Of a DNA stretch of 64,000 nt, positions 9,938 through 17,083 are shown piece by piece (within the stretch, counting starts at the first letter, position 1; each line of letters opens with the position of its first letter). Under the pieces are notes generated by a model. The model saw only the letters and a program-made list of their open reading frames with translations, was not told where the DNA came from and searched no databases. Made by a program: the position numbers and the translations under genes. Origin of the DNA: Gammaproteobacteria bacterium (lineage in GTDB: Bacteria; Pseudomonadota; Gammaproteobacteria; Steroidobacterales; Steroidobacteraceae); NCBI GenBank assembly GCA_947469285.1, contig CANIOW010000007.1, positions 1 through 64,000 on the forward strand, given 5' to 3'.

Positions 9938-10890
9938 AACTGCTGCTCGCTAACCCGCGCGGCTTCTGCGCCGGTGTCGATCGGGCCATCGACATTGTGG
10001 AGCGCGCTATCGAATTGTTTGGCGCGCCGATCTATGTGCGGCACGAGGTCGTTCATAACCGCTACGTGGTGGACCGCTTGCGGACGCTGGGCGCCGTGTT
10101 CGTGGAAGAGCTGTACGAGATCCCGGATGGCGCTACCGTGATCTTCAGTGCGCATGGCGTCAGCCGCGCGGTGCAGGACGAGGCAGCACGGCGTGCATTG
10201 ACTGTGTTCGATGCGACCTGTCCACTGGTGACCAAAGTGCACATGGAAGTGACGCGCTATGCGCGTGAGGCCTGCGAAGTGGTGCTGATTGGCCATGCCG
10301 GCCACCCGGAAGTGGAAGGCACCATGGGTCAGTTCGATAGTCGCCTCGGTGGGCGCATCATGCTGGTAGAAACCCCCGAGGATGTGGCGCAGCTGGAGGT
10401 GCACGACCCCGCGCGTCTGGCCTTTGTAACCCAGACGACGTTATCGGTCGATGACACGGCGCTGGTCATCGAGGCGCTGCGCGCCCGGTTCCCGGCGCTG
10501 GTGGCGCCGCGCAAAGAAGATATCTGCTATGCAACGCAGAACCGTCAGGATGCAGTGAAGGCGCTGGTGGCGGAATGCGATGTGGTGGTGGTGGTGGGCA
10601 GTGCTAGCAGTAGTAACAGCAATCGCTTGCGCGAGATTGCCGACAAGGCTGGGTTGCCAGGGTATCTGGTGGATGGCCCGCAGGATCTGCGGCAGGAATG
10701 GTTTGCTGGCAAGCAGTGCGTGGGCGTGACCGCGGGTGCTTCGGCGCCAGAGTTGCTGGTGCAGCAAGTGGTGGCACAACTGGCGGCATGGGGTGCGCGG
10801 CCGGCGCTAGAACTGGCGGGCCGTGAAGAGCATGTGGTGTTTGCGTTGCCTAAAGCGCTGCGCGAGACGCGCTCCAGTCCTGTCGGTTAA
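9934..10890 (+). CDS. ispH: 4-hydroxy-3-methylbut-2-enyl diphosphate reductase
   Basis: IspH is the last enzyme of the MEP isoprenoid pathway, producing IPP and DMAPP with a 4Fe-4S cluster. The 318-residue protein has the conserved cluster cysteines in [16 protein letters not shown] and the C-terminal [12 protein letters not shown] context, plus HEVVHN and GHAGHPE motifs with substrate-binding histidines. It ends 22 bp before the convergent pilin operon. Confidence 0.97.
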   Translation: MKLLLANPRGFCAGVDRAIDIVERAIELFGAPIYVRHEVVHNRYVVDRLRTLGAVFVEELYEIPDGATVIFSAHGVSRAVQDEAARRALTVFDATCPLVTKVHMEVTRYAREACEVVLIGHAGHPEVEGTMGQFDSRLGGRIMLVETPEDVAQLEVHDPARLAFVTQTTLSVDDTALVIEALRARFPALVAPRKEDICYATQNRQDAVKALVAECDVVVVVGSASSSNSNRLREIADKAGLPGYLVDGPQDLRQEWFAGKQCVGVTAGASAPELLVQQVVAQLAAWGARPALELAGREEHVVFALPKALRETRSSPVG

Positions 10891-10912
10891 CGGAGCGGTA
10901 GTGTGCGGCGCG

Positions 10913-11359
10913 CTAGCGTCGCCAGCACGTGTTGCTGGAGTCGTTGCCGGCGCTGTCGCGTGCGCTGCTCAGGCCGGTGTGGTCGAGGCGCAGTTCCACG
11001 CATTCCAGATCGGCACTGCGGTAGTTTGAGGTGGCGGTGATTTCCCAACCTTCATCGCCGAAGGCGGTTAATCGAAACTGCCAAGCAGTGGGTGGTAACG
11101 GCGGTGGTAGGAGCGCTTCGGCGCTGGCCACGCCGGTGGTGCTGAGTTGCTCGGCATAGCGGCCAAACTGCAGGCGATGGGTCTCCTGGGTGGCGGCGAG
11201 ACGCCACAAAGCCATGCGCACTTCGTGGCGTGCGGCACGCACCCGCACGCTGGCATAACCAGCGCTGGCCAGGCTGGCCAGAATGGCGGTGACTGCTAAC
11301 ACCATGACCAATTCCAAGAGCGAAACTCCTGACGACGCCAGCACGCTGCGGGGTTTCAT
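10913..11359 (-). CDS. pilE: Type IV minor pilin, PilE-like
   Basis: A 148-residue prepilin starting MKPRSVLASSGVSLLELVMVLAV: the leader is cut after G, with Glu at +5 of the mature protein and a hydrophobic N-terminal helix. The C-terminal globular domain has two cysteines (LECVEL and NTCWRR) that could form the pilin disulfide loop. The ATG overlaps the pilX stop (ATGA). By position beside ispH and last in the operon it corresponds to P. aeruginosa pilE, but pilY1 and pilY2 that normally precede it are missing. Confidence 0.85.
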   Translation of the reverse strand: MKPRSVLASSGVSLLELVMVLAVTAILASLASAGYASVRVRAARHEVRMALWRLAATQETHRLQFGRYAEQLSTTGVASAEALLPPPLPPTAWQFRLTAFGDEGWEITATSNYRSADLECVELRLDHTGLSSARDSAGNDSSNTCWRR

Positions 11360-11832
11360 GGCGGGGCTTCCAGTGAACGCCACACCGAGCGCTGGGCAGG
11401 CAAGGCAAGGGACTGGGTAGCGACGGGCAGATAGGCGTAATCCTGTTGTAGGTGAGCCAACGCGCCACCGCTGGCGCTGGCTACTGCGTCCGCACGTTCA
11501 TGCCGCTCCAAAAGGGGTTGACCCGTAGTTGCGGCTGCGCTTGGCCAGTCTCCAAGCGGCGTGACCGTGAGCACTACCCGCATGCCGGTGCCCGTGATCG
11601 TGGTGGTGCTCCATGGTGCGGTGCGTGACGGCCCGGACCGCACGGCTAGCGCCAGCGCATCTTCGGCCGCTTCAAATGCCAGCCGTCGCAGCAGTGCTGC
11701 TTGTTGGGTTTGGGCGCCGACGGCGCTGCTGGCCAGCGTCGATATCGCTACAAGGCCAGCCAACAGCAATGTCAGCAGCACGATGGGCAGCAAGAAGCCC
11801 CGGTTACTCGGTCGGATGATCAGTCGGTCCAC
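11356..11832 (-). CDS. pilX: Type IV minor pilin, PilX-like
   Basis: The 158-residue protein begins RPSNRGFLLPIVLLTLLLAGLVA, a pilin-type leader with G|F cleavage but without the +5 Glu, which is characteristic of PilX/GspK-like pilins. It then has a PilX-like region (QAALLRRLAFEAAEDALA) and a variable C-terminus. It overlaps pilW by 13 bp and pilE by 4 bp. PilX helps prime pilus assembly at the tip. Confidence 0.82.
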   Translation of the reverse strand: MDRLIIRPSNRGFLLPIVLLTLLLAGLVAISTLASSAVGAQTQQAALLRRLAFEAAEDALALAVRSGPSRTAPWSTTTITGTGMRVVLTVTPLGDWPSAAATTGQPLLERHERADAVASASGGALAHLQQDYAYLPVATQSLALPAQRSVWRSLEAPP

Positions 11833-12692
11833 GGCGTAGCCCGAGCATTGCGTAGGTACACCAGGCGCCTTGCCTCAAGACGCAGATAGCCGTCGCCCGC
11901 AGCGCTTTGTCGGCGCAAGGAGCGCGCACTGACGGTGAGTGTGAGCAGTCGCGCGCCTGCCTCCGGGGGCGAGGGGGCCAGTTGTACCTGCAAGCGCTCG
12001 ATGCCAGGCACGAGCTCTTCGTCTTCAAAGGCTGGGCCAGTAGTGCCGCCCGTTAGGCGTTTGCGGCGCAGACTGGGCAGATTGCGGGTGCCGGTGGCAT
12101 CGCGCGAGACGTAAAAGGCACTGACTTCCAACCGCGCGCTGGTTGGGACGTTGGCGGTGGTAGTTGCACTGTTGGCTGGCGGCGTGTCGGAACGTAAGCT
12201 GCCGCCGAGCGGCGTGGTCGCTACCCACAGCACCCCGCGATCCACCGCGGTGACGGTGCCAAGCGCACGGCGGACCAGCAGCAGGTCGCTGTCTGGCATG
12301 GCGCGACCATCCGGCCCGGCCGCACACAGCAATGGCCACGCCGTGCCGCTGGCCCAGCGGCGCCACTGTACGGGGTGGGTGAGGTCGTGAGCCAGCCCGG
12401 TGATGCAGCGTCCGCCAACCGGTAGCAGTGCGGGTTCGGCGCTACCCAGCGGGATGGTGTCGCTCCAGGTGGCGTTGGGTCCAGCCAGCCCAAAAGCGCC
12501 GGCCCCACGCACGTCGTTTTCCAACAGGTCGAGAGCGGTGCGGACGACCTCTTGCAACTCTAGGGCGGCTTGCACACTGCGTGCCTGTCGCCCGCTAAGC
12601 TGTAACCAGGCGGCGCTCGTGAGCACGAGCAGGCTGCCTGCCGCCAGTGCCACCACGAGTTCAGTGAGCGTGAAGCCGCGCCGCCGGGTCAC
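11820..12692 (-). CDS. pilW: Type IV minor pilin, PilW-like
   Basis: A 290-residue prepilin starting at GTG 12692 (VTRRRGFTLTELVVALAAGSLLVL), with cleavage after RRRG and Glu at +5. The large globular part carries the PilW-type pattern, including ALDLLENDVRGAGAFG. The GTG overlaps the TGA of pilV as GTGA, which decides the start over longer in-frame readings that add a basic, non-pilin stretch. Confidence 0.87.
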   Translation of the reverse strand: MTRRRGFTLTELVVALAAGSLLVLTSAAWLQLSGRQARSVQAALELQEVVRTALDLLENDVRGAGAFGLAGPNATWSDTIPLGSAEPALLPVGGRCITGLAHDLTHPVQWRRWASGTAWPLLCAAGPDGRAMPDSDLLLVRRALGTVTAVDRGVLWVATTPLGGSLRSDTPPANSATTTANVPTSARLEVSAFYVSRDATGTRNLPSLRRKRLTGGTTGPAFEDEELVPGIERLQVQLAPSPPEAGARLLTLTVSARSLRRQSAAGDGYLRLEARRLVYLRNARATPWTD

Positions 12693-13042
12693 GGGCGCGC
12701 CTCCAGAGCGACTGCGAGGCCGCGACCAGAGGTACGCGCTTGCCACTGACCCGCTGCGGGCTCGAACACCCACTCGAGCGCGAACGGTGCGGGGGGCTGG
12801 CCGTAAAGCCCCGCCCAGTGGCGCTCGAAGTCTGACCGCCATGGCTCTGGTGCTGGCACGGCGCCGACCGCGCGGGAGGCTTCCAGCGCTTCGCAGGTGG
12901 CCGCCAAGGCCCATTCTTCCGTGCCGACGGTGGCTGTCGTGGCAAGCGCCTGGACGGCGGTGCTCGCCAGTGCCAGCGAGCCGATCGCCAGCAGCGCTAG
13001 GGCCACCAGCACCTCGAGCAGGGAAAAGCCCCGTTCAGCCAC
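12689..13042 (-). CDS. pilV: Type IV minor pilin, PilV-like
   Basis: A 117-residue prepilin from GTG 13042: VAERGFSLLEVLVALALLAIGSLA, with G|F cleavage and +5 Glu, and the short helix-plus-ATCEALEASR region of PilV. It overlaps the upstream fimT-like gene by 8 bp and pilW by 4 bp. Longer readings in this frame run through the upstream pilin out of frame and are rejected. Confidence 0.85.
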   Translation of the reverse strand: MAERGFSLLEVLVALALLAIGSLALASTAVQALATTATVGTEEWALAATCEALEASRAVGAVPAPEPWRSDFERHWAGLYGQPPAPFALEWVFEPAAGQWQARTSGRGLAVALEARP

Positions 13043-13529
13043 AGCTTGCCCCCCCGTTGGTGGTGCGCACTCGCCCGGACCGCGACACCACGAGGCTGCG
13101 CGCAAAGGCACTGCCACGCAGGTCGCAGACCACCAGCGTGACCGGCGTGGCCGCGCCGCTCGGACTGAAATAGATGCTGCCGCGATTGCCAAACAGGCGT
13201 TGACCGCTCGCGGGGCTGCCGTGGCGGAGGACACCACTGGCAGCCACCTGCCAGCCGTCAGTCCACTCGCCGACGGCATCGAGACAGCCAGCGGCGCTGC
13301 CGGTGCCATTAGTGGTTGCGGCCTTTGCGCTGGCGCGGCACAGCTGGGCCGTGACCCCCGTGGCCTGCGCAGTGACCCGCGCCAGCGCCAGGCCGCGTGC
13401 CAGTTCATCGACCGTGGCGTCGCGGCCAAGATCCAGCGCGAAGTGGCGCAGGGTGGGCGCCGCTAGGCCGCCGAGCACCGCCAGGACGGCGAGGACTAGC
13501 AGTAATTCCAGGAGTGTCTGACCGCGCAT
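13035..13529 (-). CDS. Type IV minor pilin, FimT/FimU (GspH family)
   Basis: A 164-residue prepilin starting MRGQTLLELLLVLAVLAVLGGLAAP: cleavage after G3, Glu at +5. The globular domain has the GspH/FimT hallmarks: ELARGLALARVTAQATG, a C-terminal FSPSGAATPVTLVVCDL, and a final GRVRTTNGGASC. It is first in the pilin operon; P. aeruginosa has fimU in this place. ATG 13529 was chosen because upstream residues do not resemble a pilin leader. Confidence 0.87.
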   Translation of the reverse strand: MRGQTLLELLLVLAVLAVLGGLAAPTLRHFALDLGRDATVDELARGLALARVTAQATGVTAQLCRASAKAATTNGTGSAAGCLDAVGEWTDGWQVAASGVLRHGSPASGQRLFGNRGSIYFSPSGAATPVTLVVCDLRGSAFARSLVVSRSGRVRTTNGGASCG

Positions 13530-13607
13530 GTTGCCGGACTCGGAGCAAGGAGTGAGAGGGGAGAGACAGGCTAGGGCACGGGGTTGCCGCTGCGGGTGCA
13601 CCAAACG

Positions 13608-13623
13608 TTGCTGAAATCAGCAA
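13608..13623. promoter_or_regulatory. Perfect inverted repeat between pilin operon and fur-like gene
   Basis: TTGCTGA-AA-TCAGCAA is a perfect 7-2-7 inverted repeat in the 170-bp divergent region. A second palindrome, TTCGCGAA, is at 13668-13675. Either could be an operator for the adjacent Fur-family regulator, the pilin operon, or both; there is no proof. Confidence 0.4.
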
Positions 13624-13699
13624 AATGTACGCATGCGAGTGGCGGGCAGTGCGTTACTCGCCTAAACTTCGCGAAATTCGCTGGCCAAGGCGCCGCTCC

Positions 13700-14146
13700 A
13701 TGCCCACCTCTGCTGCTGTTCCTGTTCCTAAGCTGCTGCTGGCCAGCGAGCTGGTCGCGCGGCATCAGTTATTGGCGCATGGCATAAATTGCACTCCCCA
13801 GCGTTTACTGGTGGCGCAGGTCTTGTTTGCGCATGACCAGCATGTGTCGGCAGATCAGTTGCTGGCGATGGTGCGTGGTCAGGGCGCCCGGGTATCCAAG
13901 GCCACCGTGTACAACACGCTGAACCTGTTTGCGGACAAAGGGCTGGTGCGTGCCTTGCGCGTGGATGCCGAGCGAACGGTGTTTGACAGCAATACGGCGG
14001 CCCATTACCACCTGCACGACTTGGATAGTGGTGAATTATTCGACGTGGACCTCGGCGAGGTCGCTTTCTCGCGTTTGCCGACCCTGCCGTTGGGCGTCGA
14101 AACGGTTGGCGTGGATGTCATTATCCAGGTGCGCCGCACCCGCTAA
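13700..14146 (+). CDS. Fur-family transcriptional regulator without CxxC motifs
   Basis: A 148-residue winged-helix regulator. The DNA-binding half has TPQRLLVAQVLFAHDQHVSADQLL and the recognition helix region SKATVYNTLNLFADKGLV. The metal-binding half keeps HYHLHDLDSGELFDVD in place of the usual HHDHLICLDCG, so both cysteines of the structural CxxC are gone, and no C-terminal CxxC is present. This resembles the Irr-like branch more than true Fur or PerR. The start MPTSAAV at 13700 is chosen on length; an in-frame ATG at 13625 would add 25 residues. It is divergent from the pilin operon. Confidence 0.85.
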   Translation: MPTSAAVPVPKLLLASELVARHQLLAHGINCTPQRLLVAQVLFAHDQHVSADQLLAMVRGQGARVSKATVYNTLNLFADKGLVRALRVDAERTVFDSNTAAHYHLHDLDSGELFDVDLGEVAFSRLPTLPLGVETVGVDVIIQVRRTR

Positions 14147-14169
14147 GGGCACGGCGCTGGCGGCGCACC

Positions 14170-14198
14170 TTGGCTGAACTGGCCGCTTCCCTTATACT
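14170..14198 (+). promoter_or_regulatory. Promoter of tRNA-Thr
   Basis: TTGGCT (14170-14175) and TATACT (14193-14198) with 17 bp spacing; the expected start near 14205 is about 12 bp before the mature tRNA 5' end. Confidence 0.72.
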
Positions 14199-14216
14199 TC
14201 ACAGGCTTGATTGAGC

Positions 14217-14292
<76 letters not shown>

Positions 14293-14364
14293 TCCCCCTC
14301 ACCAGGGGTTCCCCTGGCGGGCCTTCGGCCGCAGGGTCGCGGTCCGCCGTTGCTGCGGGCTGTT

Positions 14365-15894
14365 ATGACCATTATCCGTGAAGATGACTTCGTGCAGAGC
14401 ATCGCTGATGCGCTGCAATTCATTTCCTATTACCACCCGGCCGATTACCTCCAGCATCTGGCGCGCGCCTATGAACGTGAGCAGTCACCGGCGGCGAAGG
14501 ACGCGATCGCGCAGATCCTGACCAACTCGCGCCTGTGCGCCGAAGGTCGCCGTCCACTGTGTCAGGACACCGGGATTGTTAACGTATTCCTGAAGGTGGG
14601 GATGGAGGTTCGCTGGGACACGCGGCATTCGCTCGCCGAGCTGGTGAACGCGGGCGTGCGCCGTGCGTACTTGTATCCGGACAACAAACTGCGTGCCTCT
14701 ATCGTGTCCGATCCTGCCTTCACCCGTAAAAACACTGGCGACAACACGCCGGCGGTCATTCACACCGAGCTGGTAGCGGGTAACACCATTGAGGTCACCG
14801 TGGCTGCCAAGGGTGGCGGTTCGGAAAACAAAGCCAAATTTGTGATGCTGAACCCGTCAGACAGCATCGTTGACTGGGTGCTGAAGACGGTGCCGACGAT
14901 GGGCGCTGGCTGGTGCCCGCCGGGCATGCTTGGCATCGGGATTGGCGGCACGGCGGAGAAGGCCATGCTGCTGGCGAAGGAATCGCTGATGCATCCGCTC
15001 GATATGCATGAACTGCTCGAGCGCGGGCCAGCGTCGCCGCTCGAGGAGTTGCGCATTGAGCTGTATGAGAAGGTCAATGCGCTGGGTATCGGCGCGCAGG
15101 GGCTGGGTGGTTTGTCGACGGTGCTCGATGTGAAGGTGGTCGACTTCCCAACCCACGCCGCGTCCAAGCCGCTGGCGATGATCCCCAATTGTGCCGCTAC
15201 GCGCCACGTCCACTTCGTGCTGGATGGCTCAGGTCCTGCGCTACTTGAACCGCCGTCTCTCGAGAGCTGGCCCAAGGTCCATTGGGCCCCGGGCAGCGAT
15301 TCTCGACGCGTGAACCTTGACACGCTTACCCGCGCTGAAGTGAAGCAGTGGAAGCCGGGCGAGACGCTGTTGCTAAACGGCAAGATGCTCACCGGTCGTG
15401 ATGCTGCGCACAAACGGATTGCCGATCTCTTCGCCCGCGGGGAGACGCTGCCGGAAGGCGTGGATTTGCGCAATCGCGTTATCTACTACGTCGGCCCCGT
15501 GGACCCGGTTCGCGATGAAGTGGTGGGTCCGGCCGGGCCCACGACCGCCACCCGCATGGACAAGTTCACTGACCTGATGCTGGAGAAGACGGGGCTGCTG
15601 GCCATGATCGGCAAGGCTGAACGCGGCCCGGCGGCCATTGAATCTATCCGCAAGCATGAGTCCGCCTATCTGATGGCGGTCGGTGGGGCAGCCTATCTGG
15701 TCTCGAAGGCCATTCGTTCTGCGCGCGTGGTGGCGTTCGCGGACCTGGGTATGGAAGCCATCTACGAGTTTGAAGTGCAGGACATGCCGGTGACGGTGGC
15801 CGTCGACGCCCTGGGGACTAGCGTTCACGTGACGGGCCCGGCGGAATGGGCATCACGCATCAAACGGCTCAATATCCCCGTAAGAGTGGCCTGA
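14365..15894 (+). CDS. Class I fumarate hydratase (4Fe-4S)
   Basis: Reversible hydration of fumarate to malate in the TCA cycle by an oxygen-sensitive iron-sulfur enzyme. The 509-residue protein is the fused alpha-beta form. Likely cluster cysteines are in RPLCQDTGIVN, AGWCPPGMLGIG and PNCAATRHVHF. The C-terminal beta part has GPTTATRMDKF and the KHESAYLMAVGGAAYL signature. The start MTIIREDDFV at 14365 matches the family; upstream in-frame codons run through tRNA-Thr. FumA of E. coli is 548 residues. Confidence 0.96.
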   Translation: MTIIREDDFVQSIADALQFISYYHPADYLQHLARAYEREQSPAAKDAIAQILTNSRLCAEGRRPLCQDTGIVNVFLKVGMEVRWDTRHSLAELVNAGVRRAYLYPDNKLRASIVSDPAFTRKNTGDNTPAVIHTELVAGNTIEVTVAAKGGGSENKAKFVMLNPSDSIVDWVLKTVPTMGAGWCPPGMLGIGIGGTAEKAMLLAKESLMHPLDMHELLERGPASPLEELRIELYEKVNALGIGAQGLGGLSTVLDVKVVDFPTHAASKPLAMIPNCAATRHVHFVLDGSGPALLEPPSLESWPKVHWAPGSDSRRVNLDTLTRAEVKQWKPGETLLLNGKMLTGRDAAHKRIADLFARGETLPEGVDLRNRVIYYVGPVDPVRDEVVGPAGPTTATRMDKFTDLMLEKTGLLAMIGKAERGPAAIESIRKHESAYLMAVGGAAYLVSKAIRSARVVAFADLGMEAIYEFEVQDMPVTVAVDALGTSVHVTGPAEWASRIKRLNIPVRVA

Positions 15895-15915
15895 TCGAGT
15901 GACTGAACTGCGGCC

Positions 15916-16146
15916 TTACTCGGCTTTGCGAAATAGCGTGAGCAGCGTTTTCTGGCCAAGGTCTGTCAACAGGGCCAGTGGCCAGAACACAGCGCATAGC
16001 AGACGGGCGGCGAGAATGGAGGTGCCACGACCGGTCGCATCGTCTGCGGCACCGCGGCCGACGCCAAGCCCGACGCCCAGCGCTACCACGCACAACACGA
16101 AACTCGTCAAAAACCAGGCCACCATTAATCCGCGAATGATCAGCAT
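15916..16146 (-). CDS. Small two-helix membrane protein, unknown function
   Basis: A 76-residue protein (MLIIRGLMVAWFLTSFVLCVV... ending LFRKAE) with two hydrophobic segments at about residues 6-30 and 44-62 separated by a polar, Gly/Asp-rich loop. GGAG lies eight bases before the ATG at 16146, and a longer in-frame reading overlaps the acyltransferase antisense. It converges on the fumarase gene and is divergent from the acyltransferase. No family was recognised. Confidence 0.6.
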   Translation of the reverse strand: MLIIRGLMVAWFLTSFVLCVVALGVGLGVGRGAADDATGRGTSILAARLLCAVFWPLALLTDLGQKTLLTLFRKAE

Positions 16147-16209
16147 GCCCGTCTCTCCGCAACCGTCGTGGCTTGTGCAGCGGCCACCTTGCGTCGCAGG
16201 ATACACCGC

Positions 16210-17070
16210 ATGAAGCTGGTATTCATGCTGCTCTCCCGCCTGCCCTTGGCCGTGCTTTATGCTTTGGGTCGGGCGCTGGGGTGGTTGCTGTTTAACCTGT
16301 TTCAGGTGCGCGGCGCGGTGGTGTCGGACAATCTCAAGCGCGTGTTTGCGCAGCTCGACGAGCCGGCTCGACGCAGGTTGTGGCGCGACTATCACCGGCA
16401 GGTGATGGACGTGGGCATGGAGGTCATTAAGGGCTTTAGCTTGCCGGCCGAGCAGTTGCGCGAACGCGTGCAATTGGCGGGTTTCGAACCGGTGCTGGCG
16501 GATATTGCCGCCGGACGTTCCGTGATGCTCGTGACCGCGCACCACTGTAATTGGGAGTGGCTGTTGTTGCGTCTGACCGAGTCGCTGCCCTGCCCGGTAG
16601 ATGCCCTGTACAAGCCGCTGCAGCCGGCGGGCGTGGAGCGTGCATTCCTCGCCATGCGTTCGCGTTTTGGCGGGCGCATGGTGCCGGCGAAAGACGTACT
16701 GTCCAAGATTCTCGCGAATCGTGAGCATCCGCGGGTGATTGCACTGGTCGCGGACCAAGTGCCGCTGTCCGCGGTGAATAAGATCTGGCTGCGGTTTCTG
16801 GGGCAGGACACGGCTTTTTACGCCGGGACGGAGGAAATGAGCCGTGCTTTGCAGTTGCCAGTGTATTTCCTGGCGATGCAGCGTCTGTCACGCGGGCGGT
16901 ACCGGGTCAGTGCCGAATTACTCGGGCGTCCCGGCGATGGCAGCCAGTTGCCGAAGGAAATGACCAAGCGCTATGCGCGGCGCCTTGAAGCCCATGTGCT
17001 GGCCTATCCAGCAGACTGGTTCTGGGGGCACCGACGCTGGAAGCTCAAAAAACCCCTGTACGGGAAATAA
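16210..17070 (+). CDS. LpxL/HtrB-family lysophospholipid acyltransferase
   Basis: A 286-residue inner-membrane acyltransferase of the lipid A biosynthesis family (PF03279). There is an N-terminal hydrophobic helix, VSDNLKRVF, the active-site motif TAHHCNWEW (H-x4-E), RFGGRMVPAKDVL, VALVADQVP and a C-terminal YPADWFWGHRRWK as in LpxL-type enzymes. ATG 16210 follows the small protein divergently. It converges on the FAAL gene with a 13-bp gap. The acceptor (lipid A, ornithine lipid or another lipid) is not readable from sequence. Confidence 0.88.
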   Translation: MKLVFMLLSRLPLAVLYALGRALGWLLFNLFQVRGAVVSDNLKRVFAQLDEPARRRLWRDYHRQVMDVGMEVIKGFSLPAEQLRERVQLAGFEPVLADIAAGRSVMLVTAHHCNWEWLLLRLTESLPCPVDALYKPLQPAGVERAFLAMRSRFGGRMVPAKDVLSKILANREHPRVIALVADQVPLSAVNKIWLRFLGQDTAFYAGTEEMSRALQLPVYFLAMQRLSRGRYRVSAELLGRPGDGSQLPKEMTKRYARRLEAHVLAYPADWFWGHRRWKLKKPLYGK

Positions 17071-17083
17071 GCGGCTCACCCGC

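Noticed and set aside
12689-13429. 246-codon reading of the pilV frame
   Set aside because: The first 129 codons are out of frame with the fimT-like pilin and lack pilin features; the prepilin leader begins at GTG 13042.
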